Positions 1-7,815 are shown, numbered from the stretch's first letter. The stretch is 34,906 nucleotides of DNA from an uncultured Oscillospiraceae bacterium (GCA_947626385.1 CANQSD010000006.1:1-34906), one strand, 5' to 3'. A program made the numbers and translations. The notes: generated by a model not told the origin, from the letters alone.

Positions 1-130
1 GAGCCCTCCCCGCAGGGCGGGGAGGGGGAGGGGTGAGGTGGGAGCCGAAGGGCTTTGAGCGGTTCCGATGAACGCACGCACCTCATCCGGCGCCTGCGGG
101 CGCCACCTTCCCCACTTTGTGGGGAAGGCT
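1..130. repeat. Palindromic GC-rich interspersed repeats, intergenic
   Basis: Hairpin-rich units (ggcgcctgcgggcgcc; ccttccccactttgtggggaagg). The unit GGTTCCGATgAACGCAC is similar, as reverse complement, to units at 24408-24433 and 24698-24733. Confidence 0.6.
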
Positions 131-165
131 AAGACGGGGGAACCCTTCCGGCGCTTCCCCGCCGT

Positions 166-200
166 AAAAAACCTTCGCCGCGCTTTTGGCGCGGCGAAGG
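166..200 (-). terminator. Intrinsic terminator of the dusB-sigma-antisigma operon
   Basis: 12-bp perfect stem ccttcgccgcgc/gcgcggcgaagg (172-183/189-200), with a T6 tract on the minus strand just downstream of the anti-sigma stop. Confidence 0.85.
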
Positions 201-204
201 GGGG

Positions 205-894
205 TTATTGGGGCTCGGCGGCGAGGACTGCCATGTATTGGGTGCCGGTGGGGGAGGGGTGGGTGACGCGGAGGGCGGTGGGGAGGAGCTGCTGGAACTG
301 GTCCTCCGTCAGGTCGCAGCCCACAGAGCCGTCGGGGAAGAGGGTTTGGGGGGCGGCGGTCAGGATCTCCTCCGGGAGGGCGTCGAACCAGGCCACGGCG
401 GCGTAGGCGGCGCAATATTCCTCCACGGTGAGGGGCGTGTCCGGGTCGTCGGGGCGGGTGAGGCGGAAGCCGGTGGGGTCACCGGCGTATCCGGCGGGGT
501 CCTCGGCCACGGGGGTGTCGTTCTCCCGCGTCAGGGACACGGGGGCGATGTCGGCCTCCTCCGTCTTGTCATGCCGGGGGAGGGCGGCGGGGAGGATCGC
601 CACGGCCAGCACCGCCGCGGCGGCCAAGGCGCCGGCCAGGGCGCGCAGGCGGATCTTCTTCCGGTTCTTCTCCGCCCGGACGGCCTCCATGATGTTCGTT
701 TTCAATTCCTCCGGCGGCTCCGCCTCAAAATCCAGCGCCTCGTGGGCGGCGGAGAGGACGGCCATGAGCTCCCGGCAGTCCGGGCAGGAGGCCAGGTGGG
801 TCTGGAGCTCCCGCTCGCCGGCGGCGGTGATGACGCCGTCCAGCTTTTCCGATATGAGGTCTTCAAAACGCGTATGCGCGCCCATCGGCGTCAC
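205..894 (-). CDS. Anti-sigma factor, zinc-finger (zf-HC2) with one TM segment
   Basis: N-terminal HLASCPDC motif, central hydrophobic helix ALAGALAAAAVLAVAILPAAL. ATGA overlap with the sigma factor stop. Confidence 0.85.
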   Translation of the reverse strand: MTPMGAHTRFEDLISEKLDGVITAAGERELQTHLASCPDCRELMAVLSAAHEALDFEAEPPEELKTNIMEAVRAEKNRKKIRLRALAGALAAAAVLAVAILPAALPRHDKTEEADIAPVSLTRENDTPVAEDPAGYAGDPTGFRLTRPDDPDTPLTVEEYCAAYAAVAWFDALPEEILTAAPQTLFPDGSVGCDLTEDQFQQLLPTALRVTHPSPTGTQYMAVLAAEPQ

Positions 895-1502
895 CCCTTC
901 CGTTTGTTGGTCTGATTGTTAGACTGTGGCGGTGCTTGAAAAGTTCCGCGTTTTTTCAAAATTTCAGCAAGGGCGGCGCGGGCCCGGGCCAGCCGGGATT
1001 TGACGGTGCCCTCCTCCAGCCCCAGGGCCCGGGCGATGTCCTGATAGGACATGCCGTTATATTCCCGCATCAGCAGGATCCTGCGCTTGTCCTCGTCCAG
1101 CTGCCCAAGGGCTTCGCGGACCTCCTCCAGCTCCTCCCGGCGCAGGGCCTCCTCGTCCGGGGTGGGGGAGGGGTCGGGGATCTCCAGCTCCGCGCCCTCC
1201 TCGTCGGCGGGGAGGGGGACCAGCGTCCCCCGGCGGGACTTTTTGAGGATGTCCATGCTGGCGTTGTAGGTGAGGCGGTAGAGCCACACGGACACGCGGC
1301 TCTCGCCCCGGAAGGAACGGAGGTTCTGAAACGCCTTCAAAAAGGCGTCCTGGGAGGCGTCCATGGCGTCCTCGGCGCTGCCGGTGAGCTTCAGCGCCAG
1401 GGAGTAGACGTGCTTCTGGTGGGCCAGGACCAGCTTTTCAAAGGCGGCCTCGTCCCCCCGCGCGGCGGCGCGGACGATCCGGGCCTCCTCATCGGCTGTC
1501 AT
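891..1502 (-). CDS. RNA polymerase sigma factor, sigma-70 ECF type
   Basis: Region 2 (VYSLALKLTGSAEDAMDASQDAFLKAFQNLRSFRGESRVSVWLYRLTYNASMD) and region 4 (RILLMREYNGMSYQDIARALGLEEGTVKSRLARAR). Confidence 0.93.
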   Translation of the reverse strand: MTADEEARIVRAAARGDEAAFEKLVLAHQKHVYSLALKLTGSAEDAMDASQDAFLKAFQNLRSFRGESRVSVWLYRLTYNASMDILKKSRRGTLVPLPADEEGAELEIPDPSPTPDEEALRREELEEVREALGQLDEDKRRILLMREYNGMSYQDIARALGLEEGTVKSRLARARAALAEILKKRGTFQAPPQSNNQTNKRKG

Positions 1503-2490
1503 GGGCTTCCCTCCTCTCCTCGTCCCGCAAAAAGTCCAGGATGCCGCGGGAGACGTCGTATATGTCCGCGAGGGTGCACACGCTCATGACCTTTTCCTTG
1601 AAAAAGGAGGCGCGGGGCATCCCCTTGAGATACCAGGCGAAGTGCTTCCGGGCCTGGAGGCACGCCGATTTCTCGCCCTCGATCTGCGCGGCGCGCTCAA
1701 ACTGCCCCACGGCGGTTTTTACCCGCCGGGAATAGGGCGGCATAGCGGGGATGTCCCGTCCCTCCAGAGCGGCGCGGCACCGGTCGAAGAGCCAGGGGTC
1801 GCCCATGGCGCCGCGGGCGAGCATGGCCGCGTCCGCGCCGGTTACCTTTAAAATGTGTACGCAGTCCTCCGCCGTGAACACGTCGCCGTTGGCGACGACG
1901 GGCACGGAGACGGCGGCCTTGACCTCTCCTATTATGTCCCAGTCGGCGCGGCCTGAGTACATCTGCGCCCTGGTGCGGCCGTGGACGGCGATCATGGCCG
2001 CCCCGGCGCTCTCCAAAAGGACCGCCAGCTCCACGGCGTTGACGCTCCCGGCGTCGAAGCCCTTGCGGAGCTTTACGGTGACGGGCCGGTCGGCGGCCCT
2101 ATGCACCGCCTCCACAATTTTCGCCGCCAGGTCCGGCGCGCGCATCAGCGCCGAGCCGTCGCCGGAGCGGACCACCTTCCCCACGGGACAGCCCATGTTG
2201 ATGTCGATGAAGTCGCAGTCGGAGACCTCGCAGACCTTGGCCGCCGCCTCCGCCATGCACACGGGGTCGGAGCCGAAAAGCTGCACCGCGGCGGGGCGCT
2301 CGCCTTCGCCCAGCTCCATGAGCTTGAGGGTCTTCTTGTCCTGAAACATCAAAGCCTTGGAGCTGATCATCTCCGTGTAAGTGAGACCCGCGCCGTGGGC
2401 GCGGCAGACCTCGCGGAACGCCAGATCCGTCACCCCGGCCATGGGCCCGAGCACAAGGCGCGTATTGACTTTGACGCCGCCGATGTCCAT
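1489..2490 (-). CDS. dusB: tRNA-dihydrouridine synthase (DusB-like)
   Basis: LGPMAGVTDLAFREVCRAHGAGLTYTEMISSKAL, DINMGCPVGKVVRSGDGSALMR, VHGRTRAQMYSGRADW. Confidence 0.93.
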   Translation of the reverse strand: MDIGGVKVNTRLVLGPMAGVTDLAFREVCRAHGAGLTYTEMISSKALMFQDKKTLKLMELGEGERPAAVQLFGSDPVCMAEAAAKVCEVSDCDFIDINMGCPVGKVVRSGDGSALMRAPDLAAKIVEAVHRAADRPVTVKLRKGFDAGSVNAVELAVLLESAGAAMIAVHGRTRAQMYSGRADWDIIGEVKAAVSVPVVANGDVFTAEDCVHILKVTGADAAMLARGAMGDPWLFDRCRAALEGRDIPAMPPYSRRVKTAVGQFERAAQIEGEKSACLQARKHFAWYLKGMPRASFFKEKVMSVCTLADIYDVSRGILDFLRDEERREAHDSR

Positions 2491-2552
2491 ACCGCGCCTC
2501 CTTGAAGCTCCATGCCGCGTAAAGAGGCCCCGGGGCCTCTCGGCAAGACATT

Positions 2553-2581
2553 ATTTTACGCAATTTGCGGCCGGTTGTCAA
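2553..2581 (-). promoter_or_regulatory. SigmaA-type promoter for dusB operon
   Basis: Minus strand TTGACA-N17-TAAAAT. Confidence 0.75.
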
Positions 2582-2614
2582 GGGAGCGCCGGTCAGCGGA
2601 GGGCCGCAACCCAT

Positions 2615-2644
2615 TTGACATTTTCCTTCTTTGGGTGAATAGAT
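2615..2644 (+). promoter_or_regulatory. Possible promoter for the tyrosine recombinase
   Basis: TTGACA, then AATAGA at N17 or ATAGAT at N18. The -10 is imperfect. Confidence 0.45.
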
Positions 2645-2695
2645 GAGGTGTGCCCCGCGGGGCAGAATAACATCGAACGGTCAAAGGAGGACAAC

Positions 2696-3532
2696 ATGGA
2701 AAAACGGTATGTGGCGGCACAGCTTATGGAGCGATTCGAGGCGTATCTGATCGCGGAGGAGCGCAGCGCGGCCACGCGGGAAAATTACCTGCGCGGCGTG
2801 AGGATGTACGCGGCCTTTCTGGACGGCCGGGAGGCGTCCGGGGAGGAGACGCGCCTGTTCAAGGAGCGCCTGCGGGAAAGGGGGTACGCCGCCGGAAGCG
2901 TCAACACCGTCCTTGCCTCCCTCGCCGCCCTGTTCCGATTCCTCGGCTGGGACGGCTGCGGCGCGAAGAGACTGCGGACACAGAAAAGGACCTTCTGCCC
3001 GGAGGAGAGGGTCCTGAGTAAAAAAGAGTACGAACGGCTCGTCCGGGCCGCGTCGCCCGGACGGGAAAGACTGCTTGTGGAGACGCTGGGCTCCACCGGC
3101 ATCCGCGTCTCCGAGCTGCGCTGGTTCACCGTGGAGGCGGTGAGGCGCGGTGAGGTGGAGGTCACCTGCAAGGCCAAGACAAGGCAGATCCTGCTTCCCG
3201 GAAAGCTCAGAAAATCCCTGCTGGCCTTCGCTCAACGGCAGGGCCTCACCACCGGCCCCATCTTTCTGGGCAAAAACGGACAGCCGCTGAGCCGGGGGAG
3301 CATCTGGGCGTCCATGAAGCGGCTGGCGAAACGCGCCGGGGTGGCGCTGACGAAGGTGTTCCCCCACAATCTCCGCAAGCTCTTCGCCCGGATGTTCTAC
3401 GCCCTGGAACGGGACATCGGGAAGCTGGCGGACCTTCTCGGCCACAGCAGCATCGACACCACGCGCATCTACATCATGACCACCGGCGCGGAGCACCGGC
3501 GGGCCATAGACCGCCTGAACCTCATCCTTTAG
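2696..3532 (+). CDS. Tyrosine-type site-specific recombinase
   Basis: SAM-like N-terminal domain. Catalytic set R (STGIRVSELR), K (CKAKTRQILLPG), HxxR (PHNLRKLFA), H (LGHSS), Y (TTRIYIM). AAAGGAGG ribosome-binding site before ATG 2696. Confidence 0.95.
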   Translation: MEKRYVAAQLMERFEAYLIAEERSAATRENYLRGVRMYAAFLDGREASGEETRLFKERLRERGYAAGSVNTVLASLAALFRFLGWDGCGAKRLRTQKRTFCPEERVLSKKEYERLVRAASPGRERLLVETLGSTGIRVSELRWFTVEAVRRGEVEVTCKAKTRQILLPGKLRKSLLAFAQRQGLTTGPIFLGKNGQPLSRGSIWASMKRLAKRAGVALTKVFPHNLRKLFARMFYALERDIGKLADLLGHSSIDTTRIYIMTTGAEHRRAIDRLNLIL

Positions 3533-3542
3533 CCGAATGGGC

Positions 3543-3579
3543 AAAAAAATAACGCGACATTATTGATATAATGTCACGC
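3543..3579 (-). terminator. IR-L read on the minus strand as an intrinsic terminator
   Basis: Minus strand gcgtGACATTATatcaATAATGTCgcgttaTTTTTTT: 8-bp stem extended by 4 pairs (two wobble), then U7. Confidence 0.6.
3556..3575. repeat. IR-L: inverted repeat / putative recombination site
   Basis: GACATTATTGATATAATGTC, the exact reverse complement of 3798-3817. 8-bp palindromic arms around an asymmetric TGAT centre. Confidence 0.85.
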
Positions 3580-3622
3580 ACCTTCCGGGGAAAACGCAAG
3601 CCTCATGAAATTCTTCCACTAC

Positions 3623-3651
3623 ATAGTAGCACCATAAAAGCGTAATGTCAA
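3623..3651 (-). promoter_or_regulatory. SigmaA-type promoter inside the invertible segment, pointing away from the prepilin gene
   Basis: Minus strand TTGACA (3646-3651), N17, TACTAT (3623-3628). Confidence 0.8.
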
Positions 3652-3797
3652 CGGTTTTTTCTTAAAAATTCAAAAAATTCCACGCCGCGACAGGCCCAAA
3701 CCGGCCGGTCGCGCGAAAGCGTGTCCATTTTCGCCGCGTAAGAGCCTCCTTTTCGGCTGCGGCCCTCCGGTTTTCCGCCTTCAGGCGCAAGCGGTTT

Positions 3798-3817
3798 GAC
3801 ATTATATCAATAATGTC
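3798..3817. repeat. IR-R: inverted repeat / putative recombination site
   Basis: GACATTATATCAATAATGTC, the exact reverse complement of IR-L. Confidence 0.85.
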
Positions 3818-3867
3818 CCTTCCAACCGGGGAAGGTGCAAGCTGAAGCTTTGTAAGGAGGTTTTACA

Positions 3868-5442
3868 ATGCAAAAGCGGGTCAATCAAAAGGGCTTCACG
3901 CTGGTGGAGCTGGTGGTCGTCATCGCTGTGCTGGCGATTTTAGCCGGCGTCGGCGTGGTGGCGTACAACGGGTATATTGAGTATGCACACAAGGGCGTGG
4001 ACAAAAATCTTGTTGGGGAGATCAAGCACGCCATGTCTGTCGGGGCGGCATATGACGCATCGCTGCTCGACGCCGTAGACGAGGAAGGGAACCCCATTCC
4101 GGTTGGTCAAATCAACCTGTACCCGGATAAGGGTGCTTTTGTGATTGAAGGGCTTGAGGGAAGCACTTTTGTTGACACCGCCCTTAAAGACGCCTTTGGC
4201 GAGAATTACGCAGATTCGTTGAAGCTTTCCTGGGACAAATGGCAAAACGGGAACGGCAGCAACTACTTTGGCTCTAACTTTGGAAAAATCGGAAACACAG
4301 AGTTGCTCAAGGGCGTAAACAGCTGTGTAACGCAGATGGCAAGCTTTCTTGCGGGCGTCAACGTCAATGAATCGCAGATAAATATGTTTTACGGCGATGG
4401 AGCCGCTGATCAATTTGATGAACTGGCAGAAAGACTGGGATACGGAAGCAAAGACGACATATTTAAGAATGGAACTGCCCTTGCCAACGCAACGGTTCTA
4501 TTTACAGCGCAAGCGTCCGATGATAACCCTGATTTTGTTAAAAAGGTCTTTGGTGAGAGAGATTATATTTTGCTGAATAAGCAGTTTAACGCTTCTGACG
4601 GTGCTTCCGAGATTTACGCCATTGCTTATGTCTATGCGGCGCAATATGCGCTTGTCTCTTACCTTGACGATCCCGACATAACCGCTGATTTCACAAAAGA
4701 TATAGACGCAGAAGACTTGCTGACAAAATTTATGGCCGAGGATCCAGAGGCATTTTCAAGCAAGTTGATTGAAGGAAAAATCAATTCTGACCCTGTACTC
4801 AGGCAGCGTTATAACGAGTATTACACCAAGGAAGTGTCTAACGGTAAGACCCAGGCGGAGATTGACGCTGACAGCTTCCTTGGGATAATGAGTGAAGTGG
4901 TCAAACAGCAGGATTTGGTACTCAACAAGGCTGATATGACAAATCCGAATACCTTTGGCCCAAGCGGAAAAGTCCTGGAAAAAATGAATGAATATACTGA
5001 CAGCATGAACGGAATCGTTATTACGGTCTATTCCAACGGAAACTGTAAAGCCGACCCGATCGATGACGAGAGCTGGACGCCGGGCAAAATGCCGGAGGCT
5101 TTCAACGGGACCGTTACCTCCTGCCCGTTTGAGGAAGAGCATACGGTATCGTGCAGTTATACGGTACAAGCTTCTACTAAGAGAATTAGAGTAACTTCCG
5201 TGCCTTCCAGTATTATCCTTTGCAACATTGAAAAAGAACATAATACCTGTCAGATCTCCCCGTCCGGCGATATTCCGGCAGGATGTGTAGTGACCTTTGA
5301 AATCAGTTCGGGGGATGGAATCGTTTCCGTCACCAGTGACGGCACGCTGACAGCGTTGGCTTCCGGTAACGCCACATTGAAAATCAACGTTCAGAAAGAT
5401 ACGCTGAACGGGTACTTGGAAATACCTGTAAGAATTCATTGA
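3868..5442 (+). CDS. Prepilin-type N-terminal cleavage/methylation domain protein with C-terminal Ig-like (Big_2-like) region
   Basis: Class III signal KG|FTLVELVVVIAVLAILAGVGVVAY; C-terminal VTFEISSGDGIVSVTSDGTLTALASGNATLKINV. TAAGGAGG ribosome-binding site upstream. Confidence 0.9.
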   Translation: MQKRVNQKGFTLVELVVVIAVLAILAGVGVVAYNGYIEYAHKGVDKNLVGEIKHAMSVGAAYDASLLDAVDEEGNPIPVGQINLYPDKGAFVIEGLEGSTFVDTALKDAFGENYADSLKLSWDKWQNGNGSNYFGSNFGKIGNTELLKGVNSCVTQMASFLAGVNVNESQINMFYGDGAADQFDELAERLGYGSKDDIFKNGTALANATVLFTAQASDDNPDFVKKVFGERDYILLNKQFNASDGASEIYAIAYVYAAQYALVSYLDDPDITADFTKDIDAEDLLTKFMAEDPEAFSSKLIEGKINSDPVLRQRYNEYYTKEVSNGKTQAEIDADSFLGIMSEVVKQQDLVLNKADMTNPNTFGPSGKVLEKMNEYTDSMNGIVITVYSNGNCKADPIDDESWTPGKMPEAFNGTVTSCPFEEEHTVSCSYTVQASTKRIRVTSVPSSIILCNIEKEHNTCQISPSGDIPAGCVVTFEISSGDGIVSVTSDGTLTALASGNATLKINVQKDTLNGYLEIPVRIH

Positions 5443-5446
5443 CATA

Positions 5447-5755
5447 GGGACACGGGGACGGTTCTTTTGGGAGAGACAAGGGGACGGTTCTTTTGTCCCA
5501 ACTTCGTCACAGCCTGACATAATATAATCCAACCCCCTGCGGGCGTGACAGAGGGACGGTTCTTTAGTCCCACCTCCGCCTTACGGCTACGGTGTGACGA
5601 AAAAACCGTCCCTCAGTCCCGCGGGAAGGTGCTTCCTTATCGATAGATTCTTTTTGCGTTTGTTCTACTGAGTAGGTGGGACAAAGGGGACGGCTTCTTT
5701 TGTAACACCAGTGCGCACACTGGTGGAACCAAAGAACCGTCCCCGTGTCACACCG
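5447..5755. repeat. Cluster of GGGACGGTTCTTTtGTCCC-type palindromic repeats
   Basis: At least six direct or inverted copies of the gggacggttcttt core. A long hairpin spans 5686-5744, with inner palindrome caccagtgcgcacactggtg at 5706-5725. Confidence 0.85.
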
Positions 5756-5790
5756 GCCCCCGTAGACGCTTTTTTTAGGAGGCCGCCCCC

Positions 5791-6126
5791 ATGGACACCC
5801 CTTTCCCCCATTCGCGCCGCTACCTGGCTCTGGCCGTCGGGACGCAGATCCTGAGCCTTCTTGACTTCATCTACACCACCTTCGGCCTGCGCCTCATTCC
5901 GGGGAGCTTCGAGATGAACCCCTTCCTGGGTGGCATCCTCGGCACCCCCTGGGCGACGCTGGGGCTCAAATTCATCCTCATCCCCGCGTCCCTCTGGACG
6001 CTTTACCACTTCCGACGCCGGCCGCTGGCCCGCTTCGGCCTTTGGCTGTGCTTCTTCGCGTATCTCGTCTTCGACGCCTTCGCTCTCACCATAGTCCTCA
6101 CTTACTGGCGGCGGGTTTTGGCCTGA
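5791..6126 (+). CDS. Small membrane protein, DUF5658-like
   Basis: 111 aa with several TM helices; ILSLLDFIYTTFGLRLIPGSFEMNPFLG pattern. ttAGGAGG ribosome-binding site. Confidence 0.65.
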   Translation: MDTPFPHSRRYLALAVGTQILSLLDFIYTTFGLRLIPGSFEMNPFLGGILGTPWATLGLKFILIPASLWTLYHFRRRPLARFGLWLCFFAYLVFDAFALTIVLTYWRRVLA

Positions 6127-6198
6127 GAAGCCGCGATACAAAAAATTTTCAAAAAATCAAAAATTTCTCTTGACAAGCCGCGGGACATTTGGTATTCT
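6127..6198 (+). promoter_or_regulatory. Strong sigmaA promoter with A-tract UP-like element
   Basis: A/T tracts (aaaaaattttcaaaaaatcaaaaattt), then TTGACA (6170-6175)-N17-TATTCT (6193-6198). Confidence 0.85.
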
Positions 6199-6204
6199 AT
6201 CAAA

Positions 6205-6511
6205 GCGCCTGTGGGCGAGGTTTGCCCACGCGCGTACTGCGATGATCCGGGAGATTGCGCGAAAGCGGTAACTTCCGGGGAGTATGTCCGGTCGAAGCTG
6301 GAAACTTTTCCACCCGGCCGCGAGCCCAGTGAAACGGGTCGCGGACGGAAAGGAGGAGCGAAACCCGCGCCTGAGCCCGACCAACGGGAGGGCGAGGTAA
6401 AGCGGTTTCAGCGACGACGCAATCGGGCGGCTGAAAGATTTACTGTACTAGGGACGATAACAGCGTATATCGTCTGAGCAGAAGGTCAGCCGGATTCGTC
6501 CGGCGCTTTTT
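6205..6511 (+). ncRNA. Structured noncoding RNA or long attenuator-like leader upstream of rpsJ
   Basis: Strong promoter at 5' end, many internal stems (gtgggc/gcccac; ccgcgagccc/gggtcgcgg; gacgat/atcgtc; ttcagc/gctgaa), intrinsic terminator at 3' end. No convincing ORF. Confidence 0.7.
6489..6511 (+). terminator. Intrinsic terminator upstream of rpsJ
   Basis: GCCGGA-TTCG-TCCGGC-GC-TTTTT. Confidence 0.8.
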
Positions 6512-6593
6512 GTGGGCAGAAGTGATACGCACGGAACCGTGGACGGAAAATTTTTCACCGTACTATCAAATGTACGTTTTGGAGGAAACAATC

Positions 6594-6905
6594 ATGGCAG
6601 CAAAGAAATCCATCCGCATCAGACTCAAGGCTTACGACCACCAGCTCATCGACCAGGCCGCCGAGCGGATCGTGGAGACGGCGAAGAGGACCGAGGCCAA
6701 GGTCTCCGGCCCCATCCCCCTGCCCACGAAGAAGGAGGTCGTCACCATCCTGCGCTCTCCCCACGTCAACAAGGACTCCCGCGAGCAGTTCGAGCGCCGC
6801 ACCCACAAGCGCCTCATCGACATCGTCTCCCCCACCCAGAAGACCGTGGAGGCGCTGATGAGCCTGGAGCTCCCCGCCGGCGTGGAAATCGAGATCAAGC
6901 TTTAA
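6594..6905 (+). CDS. rpsJ: 30S ribosomal protein S10
   Basis: [46 protein letters not shown]. Confidence 0.98.
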   Translation: MAAKKSIRIRLKAYDHQLIDQAAERIVETAKRTEAKVSGPIPLPTKKEVVTILRSPHVNKDSREQFERRTHKRLIDIVSPTQKTVEALMSLELPAGVEIEIKL

Positions 6906-6914
6906 GGAGGGCCC

Positions 6915-6962
6915 CTTCAGTCACGGCTGACGCCGTGCCAGCTCCCCCAGAGGGGGCGCCAA
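6915..6962. repeat. Interspersed repeat CCYTCAGTCACGG..CCGTGCCAGCTCCCCC..GGGGG
   Basis: ccttcagtcacggctgacgccgtgccagctcccccagagggggcgcc; same family as 13420-13516 and 24907-24962. Confidence 0.8.
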
Positions 6963-7092
6963 AAAACCTCAGTTTACACCCATTGGCCGCGACTTGCGTT
7001 AAGCGGCCAGGGTCATGTCGGCGGAAGGGCCTACGGTTGCTGAAAGCCCAGGCCGTCGACCAATAACCTTATAAAGGAAGGATAGATCAAGA

Positions 7093-7797
7093 ATGGAAAT
7101 GACAAAGGTCATCATCGGCAAAAAGGTCGGCATGAGCCAGATCTTCGATGAAGCCGGCAAGGTCGTCCCCGTCACGGTCATCGAGGCGGGCCCTTGCGTG
7201 GTCACCCAGGTCAAGACCGTGGACAAGGACGGCTACGACGCCATCCAGCTCGGTTTTGAGGACGTGGCCGAGAAGAAGCTCACCAAGCCCGAGATCGGGC
7301 ACCTCAAGAAGGCCGGCGTCGGCCTCAAGCGGCACCTCAAGGAGTTCCGCCTGGCGGACTGCTCCAAGTTCGAGGTCGGCGACGAGATAAAGGCCGACAT
7401 GTTCCAGAAGGGCGACCAGGTGGACATCACCGGCACCAGCAAAGGTAAGGGCTATCAGGGCGCCATCAAGCGCTTCAACGCCCAGCGGACCCCCACCAGC
7501 CACGGCGGCGGCCCCGTGCACCGTCACGCCGGCTCCATGGGCTCCACCTCCACCCCCTCCCGCATCTACAAGGGCAAGATCGGCGCCGGCCATATGGGCG
7601 ACGAGCAGGTCACCGTCCAGAACCTGGACATCGTGGCCATCGACCCTGAGCTCAACATGATCGCCGTGCGCGGCGCGGTGCCCGGCCCCAAGGGCGGCAT
7701 CGTCACCCTGAAGAACACCGTCATCAACCGCAGCAAGGTCAAGGGCCCGGCCCAGACCGTCAGCTCCAACCCGCAGAAGCGTTCTGCCCGTGGTTGA
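7093..7797 (+). CDS. rplC: 50S ribosomal protein L3
   Basis: [60 protein letters not shown]. Confidence 0.98.
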   Translation: MEMTKVIIGKKVGMSQIFDEAGKVVPVTVIEAGPCVVTQVKTVDKDGYDAIQLGFEDVAEKKLTKPEIGHLKKAGVGLKRHLKEFRLADCSKFEVGDEIKADMFQKGDQVDITGTSKGKGYQGAIKRFNAQRTPTSHGGGPVHRHAGSMGSTSTPSRIYKGKIGAGHMGDEQVTVQNLDIVAIDPELNMIAVRGAVPGPKGGIVTLKNTVINRSKVKGPAQTVSSNPQKRSARG

Positions 7798-7815
7798 GAA
7801 AGGAGAGACTGAAAT

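Larger units (their letters stand above)
3556..3817. mobile_element. Putative invertible DNA segment (inverton)
   Basis: Identical 20-bp inverted repeats bound ~222 bp of noncoding DNA with an internal promoter, between a tyrosine recombinase and a surface protein gene. Confidence 0.8.

Noticed and set aside
2547-2554. GACATTAT half-site identical to an IR arm, upstream of the recombinase gene
   Set aside because: A single 8-mer overlapping the dusB promoter -10 region. It is plausible by chance and has no partner arm.
6211-6477. 88-aa ORF within the rpsJ leader
   Set aside because: No ribosome-binding site, no recognisable domain, and overlap with multiple strong RNA stems. Better explained as noncoding.
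6205-6511. RNase P RNA, tmRNA, SRP RNA or 6S RNA
   Set aside because: Conserved core motifs I know for these families (e.g. GAGGAAAGUCC with ACAGAA, or the SRP GGAAG helix) are not present in the right arrangement.
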